The notes beneath the pieces were generated by a model. That model did no database searches. It worked only from the letters and a program-made list of their open reading frames with translations, and was not told where the DNA came from. From Thermoplasmatales archaeon SG8-52-3 (GTDB lineage: Archaea > Thermoplasmatota > E2 > DHVEG-1), in contig LSSG01000058.1 in NCBI GenBank assembly GCA_001595915.1, forward strand, positions 1 to 39,647: a stretch of 39,647 nucleotides of DNA, given 5' to 3'. The position numbers were made by a program, and so were the translations under genes. Shown here piece by piece: positions 39,551 to 39,647 of this stretch. Every line of letters begins with the position of its first letter. Position 1 is the stretch's first letter.

Positions 39551-39630
39551 CGGACCTGGCGGAGAGAGGACATTTATCTCGAAGAAAAATCAGGTAAAAA
39601 ACACCATAAAAATGCTCTTTTAAAAATTGG
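39551..39630. repeat. Diverged copy C of the GC-rich intergenic element
   Basis: CGGACCTGGCGGAGAG… retains CGGACCTG-CGG head and CCTG…CAGG pairing; AATGCTCT also occurs in copy B. Confidence 0.45.
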
Positions 39631-39647
39631 TTCTATTCTCATTAAAA

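Overview
AT-rich archaeal window. TATA-box promoters, PAPS/ASST-type sulfotransferases, a UbiA prenyltransferase, a PGF-CTERM-like tail and C13/caspase-like secreted peptidases suggest Thermoplasmatota or a related lineage (inference only). It encodes about 38 CDSs, many with signal peptides. Main blocks: (1) an arsR / DUF318-ArsP permease / small thioredoxin / thioredoxin-like lipoprotein / redoxin-CcdA fusion operon; (2) secreted proteins, including two clan-CD (caspase/legumain-like) peptidases, an FG-GAP propeller, two paralogous extracytoplasmic thioredoxin-fold proteins and a metzincin-like protease; (3) a glk-tal-rpe sugar operon; (4) two unrelated sulfotransferase types; (5) a five-gene oligopeptide ABC transporter operon; (6) katG; (7) a RelE-type toxin-antitoxin pair. 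I saw no tRNA, rRNA, CRISPR or transposase. The most interesting unexplained signals are: a GC-rich, structured intergenic element in two clear copies plus one diverged copy within 2.1 kb, each at a similar distance from a minus-strand gene; a GC-rich hairpin-dense intergenic locus near 8.6 kb; several genes whose homology and Shine-Dalgarno position imply AUU/AUA/AUC start codons; duplicated operator-like TATA promoters in front of two secreted paralogs; and several microproteins missing from the ORF track.
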